64,000 nucleotides of DNA, taken from positions 62,001 through 126,000 of the forward strand of contig DAVZGP010000001.1 of NCBI GenBank assembly GCA_052274345.1, written 5' to 3'. This document shows, piece after piece, positions 1 to 7,756 of this stretch (position 1 is its first letter; every line of letters starts with the position of its first letter). This stretch comes from Clostridium_AD sp937920395. Lineage in GTDB: Bacteria; Bacillota; Clostridia; Clostridiales; Clostridiaceae. Made by a program: the position numbers and the translations under genes. Under the pieces are notes generated by a model. That model had not been told where the DNA came from. It worked only from the letters and a program-made list of their open reading frames with translations, and made no database searches.

Positions 1-252
1 AGGATCACTGCTGCTTTCTTCTTCACCTTCCATTTTAACATATCCACCAACAGGAAACGCTTTAATTAAATACTCTGTTTCCTTTCCTTTTATTCCAAAC
101 AGTTTCGGACCCATTCCTAAGGAAAATTCGCTTACCGTTACCCCATTTAACTTGCACATAATAAAATGACCCAATTCATGTATTATAACTAAAAGACTAA
201 AAGCTAAAACAGCCATAATAATATATGGTATATTAGGTAAAATACTACTCAT
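1..252 (-). CDS. rseP: RIP metalloprotease RseP, N-terminal part (cut by window edge)
   Basis: Site-2 protease that cleaves transmembrane anti-sigma factors or signal peptides within the membrane. Only the first 84 codons are present; the reading frame is open to base 1. The zinc motif HELGH lies at residues 25-29 inside the first hydrophobic segment, followed by a GGYVKMEGE-like stretch typical of the family. Two ATGs are possible, at 258 and 252. I chose 252 because it sits 9 bases after GGAGG, whereas 258 is only 3-4 bases away. It directly follows dxr (14-base gap), the usual cdsA-dxr-rseP order. Family assignment is confident; the C-terminal half with the LDG motif and PDZ domain is outside the window. 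Confidence 0.9.
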   Translation of the reverse strand, partial: MSSILPNIPYIIMAVLAFSLLVIIHELGHFIMCKLNGVTVSEFSLGMGPKLFGIKGKETEYLIKAFPVGGYVKMEGEEESSSDP

Positions 253-266
253 AACCATTTTCCTCC

Positions 267-1427
267 CTATTTTCCATCATAATTATTTTTTATATATTCC
301 CTAACCTTTAAATCAACGTCTAAAATTTCTTCTAGAGTTGGTTTAATCTTGTGATCAAACTTATTCATACATTTTTCTATAATATCTTCTATTTGGAGAT
401 ATCCGATTTTATAGTCTAAGAATAGTCCAACAGCTACCTCATTTGCAGCATTCATAATAGCCGGCATATTTCCACCCATTTTAGCTGCTTTCAATGCTAA
501 TTTAAGACATTTAAATGTATCACTATCAGGTTTTTCAAAAGTTAATGTACCAATATTATAAAAATCTAATTTATCGATGACAGCACTGTTTCTCTTAGGA
601 TAATTTATAGCATATTGAATTGGAAGCCTCATATCAGTAGAACTCATTTGTGCTATTATGCTACCATCAATATACTCAACCATAGAATGTATTACACTTT
701 GTGGATGTACTACCACTTGTATACTTTCATAATCCATTCCAAATAGCCAATGTGCTTCTATAACCTCAAGTCCCTTATTCATAAGTGTTGACGAATCAAC
801 TGATATTTTTTTACCCATTCTCCATTTGGGATGTTTAATCGCATCTTCTGGTCTTATATCTATTAATTGTTTTCTACTTTTGCCTCTGAATGGGCCACCA
901 GATGCTGTTATTATTATCTTATTAACATTTTTAAGCTTATTTCCTTGTAAACATTGAAAAATAGCACCATGTTCTGAATCAACCGGTAAAATATTTACAT
1001 TGTTTCTTTTAGCAGCTTCCATGACGAGTTCTCCCGCGGCAACCAGCGTTTCCTTATTAGCTAAAGCAATATCTTTTCCTGCATTAATAGCTTTTATAGT
1101 AGGGACGAGTCCTATCATTCCTACAACTGAAGTTACTACAACATCAACTTCAGGTAAAGTACTTATATAATTTAAGCCATCTAATCCATGCAATATTTCA
1201 GTTGGATACTTTTTAAAACTACAATATTTTTTAAGTTTCAATGAAGCCCCCTCATCCATCATGGCAACATATTTAGGTTTAAATTCCTCTATAATAGGTA
1301 TTATTTTCTCATAATTAGTATTTGCAGAAATTCCAATAATAATAAAGTTTTTAATATCCGATCGAATAACATCTAAAGTTTGAGTTCCAATTGATCCCGT
1401 AACCCCTAAAATAGTAAGTTTTTTCAT
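267..1427 (-). CDS. dxr: 1-deoxy-D-xylulose 5-phosphate reductoisomerase
   Basis: Converts DXP to 2-C-methyl-D-erythritol 4-phosphate with NADPH, the committed step of the MEP isoprenoid pathway, in the cytosol. The protein has 386 residues, normal for the family. An NADPH-binding GVTGSIGTQTLDV stretch opens the chain at about residue 8. The metal-binding VDSEHGA motif is near residue 150, and VDSSTLMNKGLEVIEAHWLF follows near residue 210. The ATG follows GGAGAG. It lies between cdsA and rseP as in other Firmicutes, but a 299-base gap separates it from cdsA, so it may have its own promoter. Its product feeds the undecaprenyl phosphate made by the neighbouring uppS. Confidence 0.97.
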   Translation of the reverse strand: MKKLTILGVTGSIGTQTLDVIRSDIKNFIIIGISANTNYEKIIPIIEEFKPKYVAMMDEGASLKLKKYCSFKKYPTEILHGLDGLNYISTLPEVDVVVTSVVGMIGLVPTIKAINAGKDIALANKETLVAAGELVMEAAKRNNVNILPVDSEHGAIFQCLQGNKLKNVNKIIITASGGPFRGKSRKQLIDIRPEDAIKHPKWRMGKKISVDSSTLMNKGLEVIEAHWLFGMDYESIQVVVHPQSVIHSMVEYIDGSIIAQMSSTDMRLPIQYAINYPKRNSAVIDKLDFYNIGTLTFEKPDSDTFKCLKLALKAAKMGGNMPAIMNAANEVAVGLFLDYKIGYLQIEDIIEKCMNKFDHKIKPTLEEILDVDLKVREYIKNNYDGK

Positions 1428-1726
1428 TTAATCTCTCCATCCCTATAATGCTATAATTTACAATTATTATGCCATTAAAATTAAAAATACTACTACTACA
1501 CATTATATGTAATTATATTCCAAATAAAATACAATGTCTTTGTTAATATTTACAATTTTTTTCTATTATTTTGCATATTAGCAGTATTAAATATAACATA
1601 GTTATTTATTCATGGTGCTTTGTGTAATAATAAAATCATATAAAGTCATCAATGCCAATTCATTACGAATTATTTTTTTGCATTCTGCCCAAATATGATT
1701 TTTTTTAAGAAACAAACTATATAAAT
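1428..1726. other. AT-rich intergenic stretch between cdsA and dxr
   Basis: This 299-base stretch has no open frame of useful length with a ribosome binding site on either strand. It is very AT-rich. On the minus strand there are several TATAAT-like hexamers upstream of dxr, but none has a well spaced -35 box that I would trust. No strong inverted repeat was seen. cdsA and dxr are usually nearly contiguous, so the gap itself is mildly unusual. Confidence 0.5.
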
Positions 1727-2533
1727 TTATATTTTTATTATAAATGTAATATAATAAAATACTACCACAGACACAAATAAAATGCTATCGAAACGATCTA
1801 AAATTCCACCATGTCCCGGTATAAGATTACTGTAATCCTTGGCCCCTACATACCTTTTTATCGACGATGCAATTAAATCCCCAAACTGTCCAAAAACGCC
1901 ACATAAAACACCAATTATAGCATAATGATATAGTTCTATATTCACACCATATTTTGAAATAATATATCCATAAATTGTACATCCAATAATGCTTCCAAGC
2001 AAACCACCTATTGAACCTTCTATTGTTTTATTAGGACTAACTTTAGGACATAGCTTATGTTTCCCTCCTTTTCCTAAAATTCTTCCAGAATAATAAGCTA
2101 AAGTATCGCATCCCCACGAACAAATAAATATAATCCATACTAAATATTGACCGTAAGTCTTATTGTCTATAAACACTATAAAACTAAAAAACACTGCAAC
2201 ATACAGAAATCCAAATAACGTAAGCGCAACATCTACAAAATTATAACTTGTATAAACCACAGGAATACATAGCAGTAAAAAAATTGTTGCTATTAAAATG
2301 TATATATTAAAGCTTTGTAAAAAATCCTTGTTCATATTTAAATAATATAATATACATAACCCATATCCTATAAGTGCAATTGGCTTATAGTGTTTTTTTC
2401 TAGAAACTTTATAGAACTCGTACATACCAAAGATTGAAAGTACCATTACAATATATTTTAAATACACCCCGCCTAAAAATAAAAATATTATGAACGGAGC
2501 TAAAACAAGAGCACCTATATACCTATTATTCAT
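1727..2533 (-). CDS. cdsA: Phosphatidate cytidylyltransferase
   Basis: Makes CDP-diacylglycerol from phosphatidic acid and CTP, the precursor of all phospholipids, in the cell membrane. The 268-residue protein is a series of hydrophobic segments. It ends with the family signature at about residues 223-250, including the KRYVGAKD and IPGHGGILDRFDS stretches that bind metal and nucleotide. The ATG is preceded by AGGGGAG. It starts 11 bases after uppS, so the two are co-transcribed, pairing lipid synthesis with the cell wall lipid carrier. No anomalies. Confidence 0.96.
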   Translation of the reverse strand: MNNRYIGALVLAPFIIFLFLGGVYLKYIVMVLSIFGMYEFYKVSRKKHYKPIALIGYGLCILYYLNMNKDFLQSFNIYILIATIFLLLCIPVVYTSYNFVDVALTLFGFLYVAVFFSFIVFIDNKTYGQYLVWIIFICSWGCDTLAYYSGRILGKGGKHKLCPKVSPNKTIEGSIGGLLGSIIGCTIYGYIISKYGVNIELYHYAIIGVLCGVFGQFGDLIASSIKRYVGAKDYSNLIPGHGGILDRFDSILFVSVVVFYYITFIIKI

Positions 2534-2544
2534 GCTTATCTCCC

Positions 2545-3312
2545 CTATTTAACCTTTCCAAATCTTCTATCTCTTTTTTGATAATCTACTATTGCATTTT
2601 GTAACTGTTCCTCTTTAAAATCTGGCCAATTAATGTCTGAAAACCAAAGTTCTGAATAAGCGCTCTGCCAAAGCAAGAAATTACTTAATCTCAACTCACC
2701 ACTAGGCCTTATTATTAAATCAGGATCTGGCATTTTACTTGTATACATATATTTTGAAAATAAGTCTTCATTTATTTGATCCTTAGATATTTTTTTGTTA
2801 ATTAAATCTGATGAAATTTGTTTTACAGCATCTACTATTTCATTTCTTCCTCCATAATTTAAAGCAAGATTCAAAATTAGCCCTTTATTATTTTTTGTTT
2901 TTTCATAAGCATAATTTAATTCTTCCCTGCATATCAAAGGCAATTTCGAAATATCTCCAATAGAATTAATGACAACATCATTAGCATTTAATTCTTCAAA
3001 TTCCTTTTTTAGATATTCAACTAATAACTTCATTAAAGAATCAATTTCTTTTATAGGTCTATTCCAATTCTCAGTTGAAAATGCATATAATGTTAAATAT
3101 TTAACTCCTAATCTGTCACATTCTTTTACAATTTTTCTAATTGCTTCTACGCCGGCTTTATGTCCAAGTGCTCTAGGCAAATTTCGTTCTTTTGCCCATC
3201 TACCATTTCCATCCATTATAATTGCAATATGCTTAGGTATTTTAGTCATATCTAAGTCTGCTCTATTACTTATATCTTTATTCTTTTTTAAAAAAGCGAA
3301 TAATTTTTTCAA
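2545..3312 (-). CDS. uppS: Isoprenyl transferase (undecaprenyl diphosphate synthase)
   Basis: Cis-prenyltransferase that extends farnesyl diphosphate with isopentenyl diphosphate to C55, the peptidoglycan lipid carrier. The 255-residue protein carries the catalytic block MDGNGRWAKER (Asp34) followed by GHKAG, the central TLYAFSTENWNRP block, and the C-terminal DLIIRPSGE and DRRFGKV blocks. The start codon is TTG at 3312, seven bases after AAGGAGAG. No ATG gives a better match, so this is an unusual but well supported start. The gene sits between frr and cdsA, separated from frr by a long hairpin that may reduce read-through. Confidence 0.97.
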   Translation of the reverse strand: MKKLFAFLKKNKDISNRADLDMTKIPKHIAIIMDGNGRWAKERNLPRALGHKAGVEAIRKIVKECDRLGVKYLTLYAFSTENWNRPIKEIDSLMKLLVEYLKKEFEELNANDVVINSIGDISKLPLICREELNYAYEKTKNNKGLILNLALNYGGRNEIVDAVKQISSDLINKKISKDQINEDLFSKYMYTSKMPDPDLIIRPSGELRLSNFLLWQSAYSELWFSDINWPDFKEEQLQNAIVDYQKRDRRFGKVK

Positions 3313-3344
3313 TAAAATTCTCTCCTTTTTACTAGTTATAGTAT

Positions 3345-3388
3345 AATTTTAAATAGAACCTGCATAAATGCAGGTTCTATTTAAAATT
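3345..3388. terminator. 20-bp perfect inverted repeat after frr
   Basis: A perfect 20-base stem (3345-3364 with 3369-3388) and a TAAA loop lie 5 bases after the frr stop. The lower stem is AT-only and the upper stem has the GC-rich core GAACCTGCA. On the minus strand no clean T-run follows, so it could be an RNA 3' end, a processing site or a partial terminator between frr and uppS. The fold is read directly; the role is inferred. Confidence 0.6.
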
Positions 3389-3393
3389 AAGGA

Positions 3394-3951
3394 CTAAACT
3401 GACATTATTTGTTTTTCTTTATCATCAATTATTTTATCTATTTCTTTAATAAATTTATCTGTTTCCTTTTGGATGATATCTTCTGTTTTTTTAACTTCAT
3501 CTTCAGAAATTTCACTATTCTTTTTCAATGCTTTAATTTTATCATTAGCTTCACGCCTTGTAGTTCTTATTGCTATTTTACCTTCTTCTCCGGTTTTCTT
3601 AATAGTCTTCATTAAATTTTTTCTTGTTTCTTCAGTAAGCTCAGGAATAATTAATCTAATTGCAATTCCATCATTTGATGGATTTAATCCCAAATCAGAT
3701 TTTAAAATAGCTCTTTCTATGTCTTTCATAGAAGATTTATCCCATGGCTGTATTAATAATACTCTCGATTCTGGTGCTGATATATTTGCCATTTGGCTTA
3801 ATGGCACGAGACTACCATAACATTCAACATGAATCCTATCAAGCATTGCAGAATTTGCTCTTCCTGCCTTCATACTTGATAATTCGTGTTTTAAAGCAAC
3901 AATCGATTTGTTCATTTTTTCATCAGCAAAACTAATAATTTCCTTAATCAT
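3394..3951 (-). CDS. frr: Ribosome recycling factor
   Basis: Splits the post-termination 70S ribosome together with EF-G. The length of 185 residues is exactly typical. The N-terminal helix reads MNKSIVALKHELSSMKAGRA, matching the conserved RRF start. RVLLIQPWDKSSMKDIE and LGLNPSNDGIAIRL mark domain II and the hinge, and the C-terminal helix is rich in Lys/Glu. The ATG follows GGAGGG. It directly follows pyrH (24-base gap), the conserved pyrH-frr pair. Confidence 0.98.
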   Translation of the reverse strand: MIKEIISFADEKMNKSIVALKHELSSMKAGRANSAMLDRIHVECYGSLVPLSQMANISAPESRVLLIQPWDKSSMKDIERAILKSDLGLNPSNDGIAIRLIIPELTEETRKNLMKTIKKTGEEGKIAIRTTRREANDKIKALKKNSEISEDEVKKTEDIIQKETDKFIKEIDKIIDDKEKQIMSV

Positions 3952-3975
3952 AGAATTCCCTCCATTTTGTACTGG

Positions 3976-4701
3976 TTATTTAGCACAATCAGACACTAAA
4001 GTCCCGATTTTCTCCCCTAAGACAGCTTTTTTTATATTTTCTGGTTTATCAAGTCCAAAAACTAATATTGGAATATTATTATCCATACATAATGATGTAG
4101 CTGTAGAATCCATAACTTGAAGTCCTTTTTCAAGCACATTAATATAACTAAGTTTATCGAATTTTTTTGCATCATCGTATATATGTGGATCTTTATCGTA
4201 AACCCCATCAACTTTTTTAGCAAGAAGTATTACTTCAGCTTCTATTTCTGCTGCCCTAAGTGCAGCCGCTGTATCCGTTGAAAAATATGGATTACCTGTC
4301 CCTGCAGCAAATATAACAACTCTTCCTTTTTCCAAATGTCTCATAGCTTTTCTTCTTATAAATGGTTCTGCTACTGCCTTCATTTCAATGGCAGTTTGTA
4401 CTCTAGTATTTACGCCAATATTTTCCAAAGAATCTTGAAGTGCTAGTGCATTAATACAAGTTGCCATCATTCCCATATAATCCGCAGTAGTCCTGTCCAT
4501 ACCATCACCACTTCTACCACGCCATATATTTCCAGCTCCAACAACTATACCTATTTCAACACCTAACTTAACTAGTTCCTTTATTTGAAGTGCTATAATA
4601 TTTGTGAATTCAAAATCTATTCCAAATCCTGTATCACCAGCTAAAGCTTCTCCTGAAATTTTCAACATAATTCTTTTGTATTTAGCAACCTCCATAAACA
4701 T
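3976..4701 (-). CDS. pyrH: UMP kinase
   Basis: Phosphorylates UMP to UDP for pyrimidine nucleotides; hexameric and GTP-regulated in the family. The 241 residues show KISGEALAG near residue 14, GAGNIWRG near residue 55, a DRTTADYMGMMAT segment and the VDGVYDKDP nucleotide-binding segment, all of the amino acid kinase fold. An ATG at 4701 lies 4 bases after GGAGG. A second ATG two codons later (4695, MEVAKYKR) has better spacing and could be the true start. A terminator precedes it after tsf, so it is partly uncoupled from rpsB-tsf. Confidence 0.97.
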   Translation of the reverse strand: MFMEVAKYKRIMLKISGEALAGDTGFGIDFEFTNIIALQIKELVKLGVEIGIVVGAGNIWRGRSGDGMDRTTADYMGMMATCINALALQDSLENIGVNTRVQTAIEMKAVAEPFIRRKAMRHLEKGRVVIFAAGTGNPYFSTDTAAALRAAEIEAEVILLAKKVDGVYDKDPHIYDDAKKFDKLSYINVLEKGLQVMDSTATSLCMDNNIPILVFGLDKPENIKKAVLGEKIGTLVSDCAK

Positions 4702-4732
4702 TGTACCTCCTAAATTTAAAGTATTACCTATT

Positions 4733-4765
4733 TTAAAAAAGAGAACACTTTGTGTTCCCTTTAAT
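4733..4765 (-). terminator. Intrinsic terminator after tsf
   Basis: On the minus strand an 11-bp stem (4738-4748 with 4752-4762, one G-U pair, 3-base loop) starts just after the tsf stop and is followed by a run of six T. This is a canonical Rho-independent terminator that should end much of the rpsB-tsf transcript before pyrH. Confidence 0.8.
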
Positions 4766-4767
4766 TT

Positions 4768-5688
4768 TTATTTACCTTGCACTTGTCTTTGAACTTCTTC
4801 AGCAAAATTTTCTTCTTTCTTTTCTATACCTTCTCCTCTTTCAAATCTTACAAATCTTGTTACCTTTATCTCAGCACCAAGTTTTTTTGATTCTTCCTGA
4901 AGATATTTAGTAATAGTATAGTCAGCGTTCTTAACCCAAATTTGTTCAAGTAAACATACTTCTTTAAAATATTTATTAACTCTGCCCATAACCATTTTTT
5001 CTACAATCTTTTCTGGTTTTCCTTCGTTTATTGCTTGAACCCTGTATATTTCTTTTTCTTTTTCTAAAGTATCTTTATCGACACATGTATTATCTAAAAA
5101 CAAAGGACTAGCAGCCGCAATTTGCATTGCAACATCTTTAGCAATTGTAATTAATACATCATCTTGTTTTTCGCATGCAAGTTCCACTAAGACGCCTATT
5201 CTTCCGCCACCATGAATATAGCTTTGAACAATACCGTTTTCAATAGAAAACTTTTGAAATCTTCTTACAGACATATTTTCGCCTAATTTTGCTATTAAAG
5301 CTGTAACTGCATCCTTAACAGTAATTGTTTCATCAGCTATATATTTTTCAGAAGTGAATTCATCTATTGTTGTTGAATCAGTTTGTGCTGCTTGTTTCGC
5401 CACGTTATTTGCTAAAGTAACAAACTCATTATTAATGGCAACAAAATCAGTTTCACAATTAACTTCTGCAACAGCTCCTACTTTCATATCTTCAGAAATA
5501 TATGTACATACCAATCCCTCTGCAACTATTCTTCCAGATTTCTTAGCAGCTGCTGCCAACCCTTTTTCTCTTAAAAGTTCAATTGCTTTTTCCACATCAC
5601 CATCTGTTTCACTTAGAGCTCTTTTACAATCCATCATTCCTGCTCCAGTTTTTTCTCTTAATTCTTTAACCATACTTGCAGTAACCAT
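4768..5688 (-). CDS. tsf: Elongation factor Ts
   Basis: Nucleotide exchange factor that removes GDP from EF-Tu. It has 306 residues. The N-terminal UBA-like domain contains MVKELREKTGAGMMDCKRAL, the family signature. The core carries the CETDFVA block and the dimerisation region. The ATG follows AGGAGG with a 7-base spacer. It lies downstream of rpsB with a 107-base gap and ends in its own terminator, the conserved rpsB-tsf unit. Confidence 0.98.
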   Translation of the reverse strand: MVTASMVKELREKTGAGMMDCKRALSETDGDVEKAIELLREKGLAAAAKKSGRIVAEGLVCTYISEDMKVGAVAEVNCETDFVAINNEFVTLANNVAKQAAQTDSTTIDEFTSEKYIADETITVKDAVTALIAKLGENMSVRRFQKFSIENGIVQSYIHGGGRIGVLVELACEKQDDVLITIAKDVAMQIAAASPLFLDNTCVDKDTLEKEKEIYRVQAINEGKPEKIVEKMVMGRVNKYFKEVCLLEQIWVKNADYTITKYLQEESKKLGAEIKVTRFVRFERGEGIEKKEENFAEEVQRQVQGK

Positions 5689-5795
5689 TATTACTTCCTC
5701 CTATTCCTATCTAGTTTAAAAGGTAAATGAAAGAATTAACTTCCACCTACCCTCACTATTACACCAATAACTATTCTATTAGATAAATATAAATA

Positions 5796-6500
5796 CTATT
5801 CTTCAGTTAATTGTTCGCCTTGTCTTCCTTCTATAATGGCATCAGCTAATCTTTCAGTTATTAATTTAACTGCTCTTATAGCATCATCATTACCTGGGAT
5901 TACATAATCAACTTCATCTGGATCACAGTTTGTATCGACTATTGCAACTACAGGAATTCCAAGGATTTTAGCTTCAGAAATAGCATTTTTTTCTTTTCTT
6001 GGGTCTACAACGAATAGAGCTCCAATTTTATTTGCATCCATGCTTCTAATTCCGCCTAGATTCTTTTCAAGTTTTTCTCTTTCATTAAGAAGGTGACTAA
6101 CTTCTTTTTTAGGAAGAACTTCAAATGTTCCATCTTCTTCCATCTTATATAATGTTTCTAATCTTGCTATTCTTGTTTTAATTGTTTTAAAGTTAGTTAG
6201 CATTCCACCTAACCATCTATTGTTTACAAAATGCATTCCTGCTCTTACAGATTCAAATTTAATAGCTTCTTGAGCTTGTTTTTTTGTACCTACAAATAGA
6301 ACATCCTTACCTTCTTCAGATACTGATTTAATGAAATCATATGCCTCATCTATTTTTCTAACTGTTTTTTGTAAATCGATGATATATATTCCGTTTCTTT
6401 CTGTAAATATGTATGGAGCCATTTTAGGATTCCATCTTCTTGTTTGATGTCCAAAATGTACACCTGCTTCTAATAATTGTTTCATTGATATAACTGCCAT
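5796..6500 (-). CDS. rpsB: 30S ribosomal protein S2
   Basis: Structural protein of the small subunit, needed to bring S1-like proteins and mRNA to the ribosome. The 234 residues begin AVISMKQLLEAGVHFGHQT and contain RWNPKM, NNRWLGGMLTNF and IPVVAIVDTNCDPD, all conserved in S2. The ATG follows AAGGAGG. It has its own promoter and a structured leader of about 105 bases, which fits autoregulation by S2, though the binding itself is inferred. It begins the rpsB-tsf transcript. Confidence 0.98.
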   Translation of the reverse strand: MAVISMKQLLEAGVHFGHQTRRWNPKMAPYIFTERNGIYIIDLQKTVRKIDEAYDFIKSVSEEGKDVLFVGTKKQAQEAIKFESVRAGMHFVNNRWLGGMLTNFKTIKTRIARLETLYKMEEDGTFEVLPKKEVSHLLNEREKLEKNLGGIRSMDANKIGALFVVDPRKEKNAISEAKILGIPVVAIVDTNCDPDEVDYVIPGNDDAIRAVKLITERLADAIIEGRQGEQLTEE

Positions 6501-6530
6501 TAATAATAACCTCCTTGGTTTTTACCTCCA

Positions 6531-6585
6531 TTACCATCATTTTATTAAAGACCAAATATTGGCACCCTTCAATAATTAAGTAATG
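6531..6585 (-). ncRNA. Structured 5' leader of rpsB (possible S2 autoregulatory site)
   Basis: The minus-strand leader can form three nested stems: an outer 5-bp stem (6531-6535 with 6581-6585), a middle 9-bp stem with one G-U pair (6543-6551 with 6568-6576), and an inner CCAA/TTGG hairpin (6553-6563). It sits between the promoter and the ribosome binding site. S2 leaders exist in several bacterial groups; whether this is a known family could not be checked. Confidence 0.5.
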
Positions 6586-6606
6586 TGTGTATTTTCTCAC
6601 CTGTGT

Positions 6607-6635
6607 AGTATAACATAAGGTAATAATGTATTCAA
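6607..6635 (-). promoter_or_regulatory. Sigma-A promoter of rpsB
   Basis: On the minus strand a -35 box TTGAAT (6630-6635) and -10 box TATACT (6607-6612) are separated by exactly 17 bases. Transcription would start near base 6600, giving a leader of about 100 bases. Confidence 0.7.
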
Positions 6636-6737
6636 TAAAAATCTTTAATATAATTACATCTTTTATTGAATCAGAAGAATACTCTATTTATTAATATTCT
6701 CATTTCATACATATTTATACATTATCTATTGATTTTT

Positions 6738-6769
6738 TTTAAGGCAGAACAAAACTGTTCTGCCTTAAA
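6738..6769 (-). terminator. 13-bp hairpin abutting the codY stop codon
   Basis: A perfect 13-bp stem (6738-6750 with 6757-6769, six-base loop) begins on the base after the codY stop. On the minus strand it is followed by A residues, not T. The opposite strand has the T-rich tail. It is therefore a 3' stabilising hairpin or a terminator for antisense transcription rather than a textbook codY terminator. Confidence 0.55.
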
Positions 6770-7543
6770 TTATTTTATTTTTTTTAATTCATCCATTAAT
6801 TTCTCATTTAATATCTTAATATGTGTACCCTTCATTCCAAGTGATCTTGATTCTATTACTCCTGCACTTTCAAATTTTCTTAACGCATTAACTATAACAG
6901 ATCTAGTTATTCCAACCTTATCTGCTATTCTAGAAGCTACAAGTAAGCCTTCACTGCCATCTAATTCATTAAATATATGTTGTACTGCTTCAAGTTCTGA
7001 ATAAGATAACGTTCCAATAGCAAGTTGCACTACTGCTTTTTTTCTTGCTTCTTCTTCTATCAAATCATTTTTAGCCCTTAAAATTTCAAGACCAACTATC
7101 GTAGCACTATATTCAACTAAAACTAGATCATCATCTGTAAATCTTTTTTCGAATCTTGAAAGTAAAAGAGTACCTAATCTCTCTCTATTACCATTTATCG
7201 GTACTATAGTTGACAATTTATTTTCTATTGCACATTCCTTATCATCCTGGAATACGCAAATATTTTCATTTGTAAGATTTGCTTTCGTTTCATTAATATT
7301 AAGCAAACTATTATTGTAATCCTCTGGGAATCTCATGTTTTTTATGATTTCATCTTTTACGACTTCACACTCAAACCCACTTGATAAATCATAACCCAAT
7401 ATTTTTCCTCTTCTACTAATAATATATACATTACATTGCAATACATCGCTTAATAAGTTACATATATCATCAAAAACAACTGGTTCTGTTCCTGATTTTT
7501 GCAATATTTTATTCAACATTCTCGTTTTATCTAATAATGACAC
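6770..7543 (-). CDS. codY: GTP- and branched-chain-amino-acid-sensing repressor CodY
   Basis: Global regulator that represses amino acid, stationary-phase and virulence genes when GTP and isoleucine are plentiful. I place the start at GTG 7543: the longer frame beginning at 7558 starts inside the AGGAGG sequence itself. The GTG is 7 bases after AGGAGG and gives 257 residues beginning SLLDKTRMLN, the normal CodY start and length. The N-terminal GAF domain spans about residues 1-155. The winged helix lies at about 203-236 (ASRIADKVGITRSVIVNALR), matching the highly conserved CodY recognition helix. It has its own promoter upstream and precedes rpsB. Confidence 0.97.
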   Translation of the reverse strand: MSLLDKTRMLNKILQKSGTEPVVFDDICNLLSDVLQCNVYIISRRGKILGYDLSSGFECEVVKDEIIKNMRFPEDYNNSLLNINETKANLTNENICVFQDDKECAIENKLSTIVPINGNRERLGTLLLSRFEKRFTDDDLVLVEYSATIVGLEILRAKNDLIEEEARKKAVVQLAIGTLSYSELEAVQHIFNELDGSEGLLVASRIADKVGITRSVIVNALRKFESAGVIESRSLGMKGTHIKILNEKLMDELKKIK

Positions 7544-7577
7544 AATATTCCTCCTCATTTTGTTATAAATACAACTT

Positions 7578-7606
7578 ATATTATTTGAACGAATTCACAA
7601 AGTCAA
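7578..7606 (-). promoter_or_regulatory. Sigma-A promoter of codY
   Basis: Minus-strand TTGACT (7601-7606) and TAATAT (7578-7583) with a 17-base spacer, about 35 bases before the codY GTG. No convincing CodY operator overlaps it. Confidence 0.7.
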
Positions 7607-7756
7607 TTTACTTTATAATTGGTATAATTCAAAATATTTTAAATTTTTAGAATCGTTTCGTTTATAATGATATCACAACATTCATTCTATATCAACAGTA
7701 TTAATATATATTTCGACATTTTTTTTATCCAATATTTTTTTCTTTACTTTGTTATC

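Noticed and set aside
1428..1726. Small gene or RNA between cdsA and dxr
   Set aside because: No frame with a binding site and no stable fold was found; only AT-rich sequence.
7607..7756. CodY box upstream of codY (AATTTTTAGAATCGT-like)
   Set aside because: At least four mismatches to the 15-base consensus in an AT-rich background; such hits are expected by chance.
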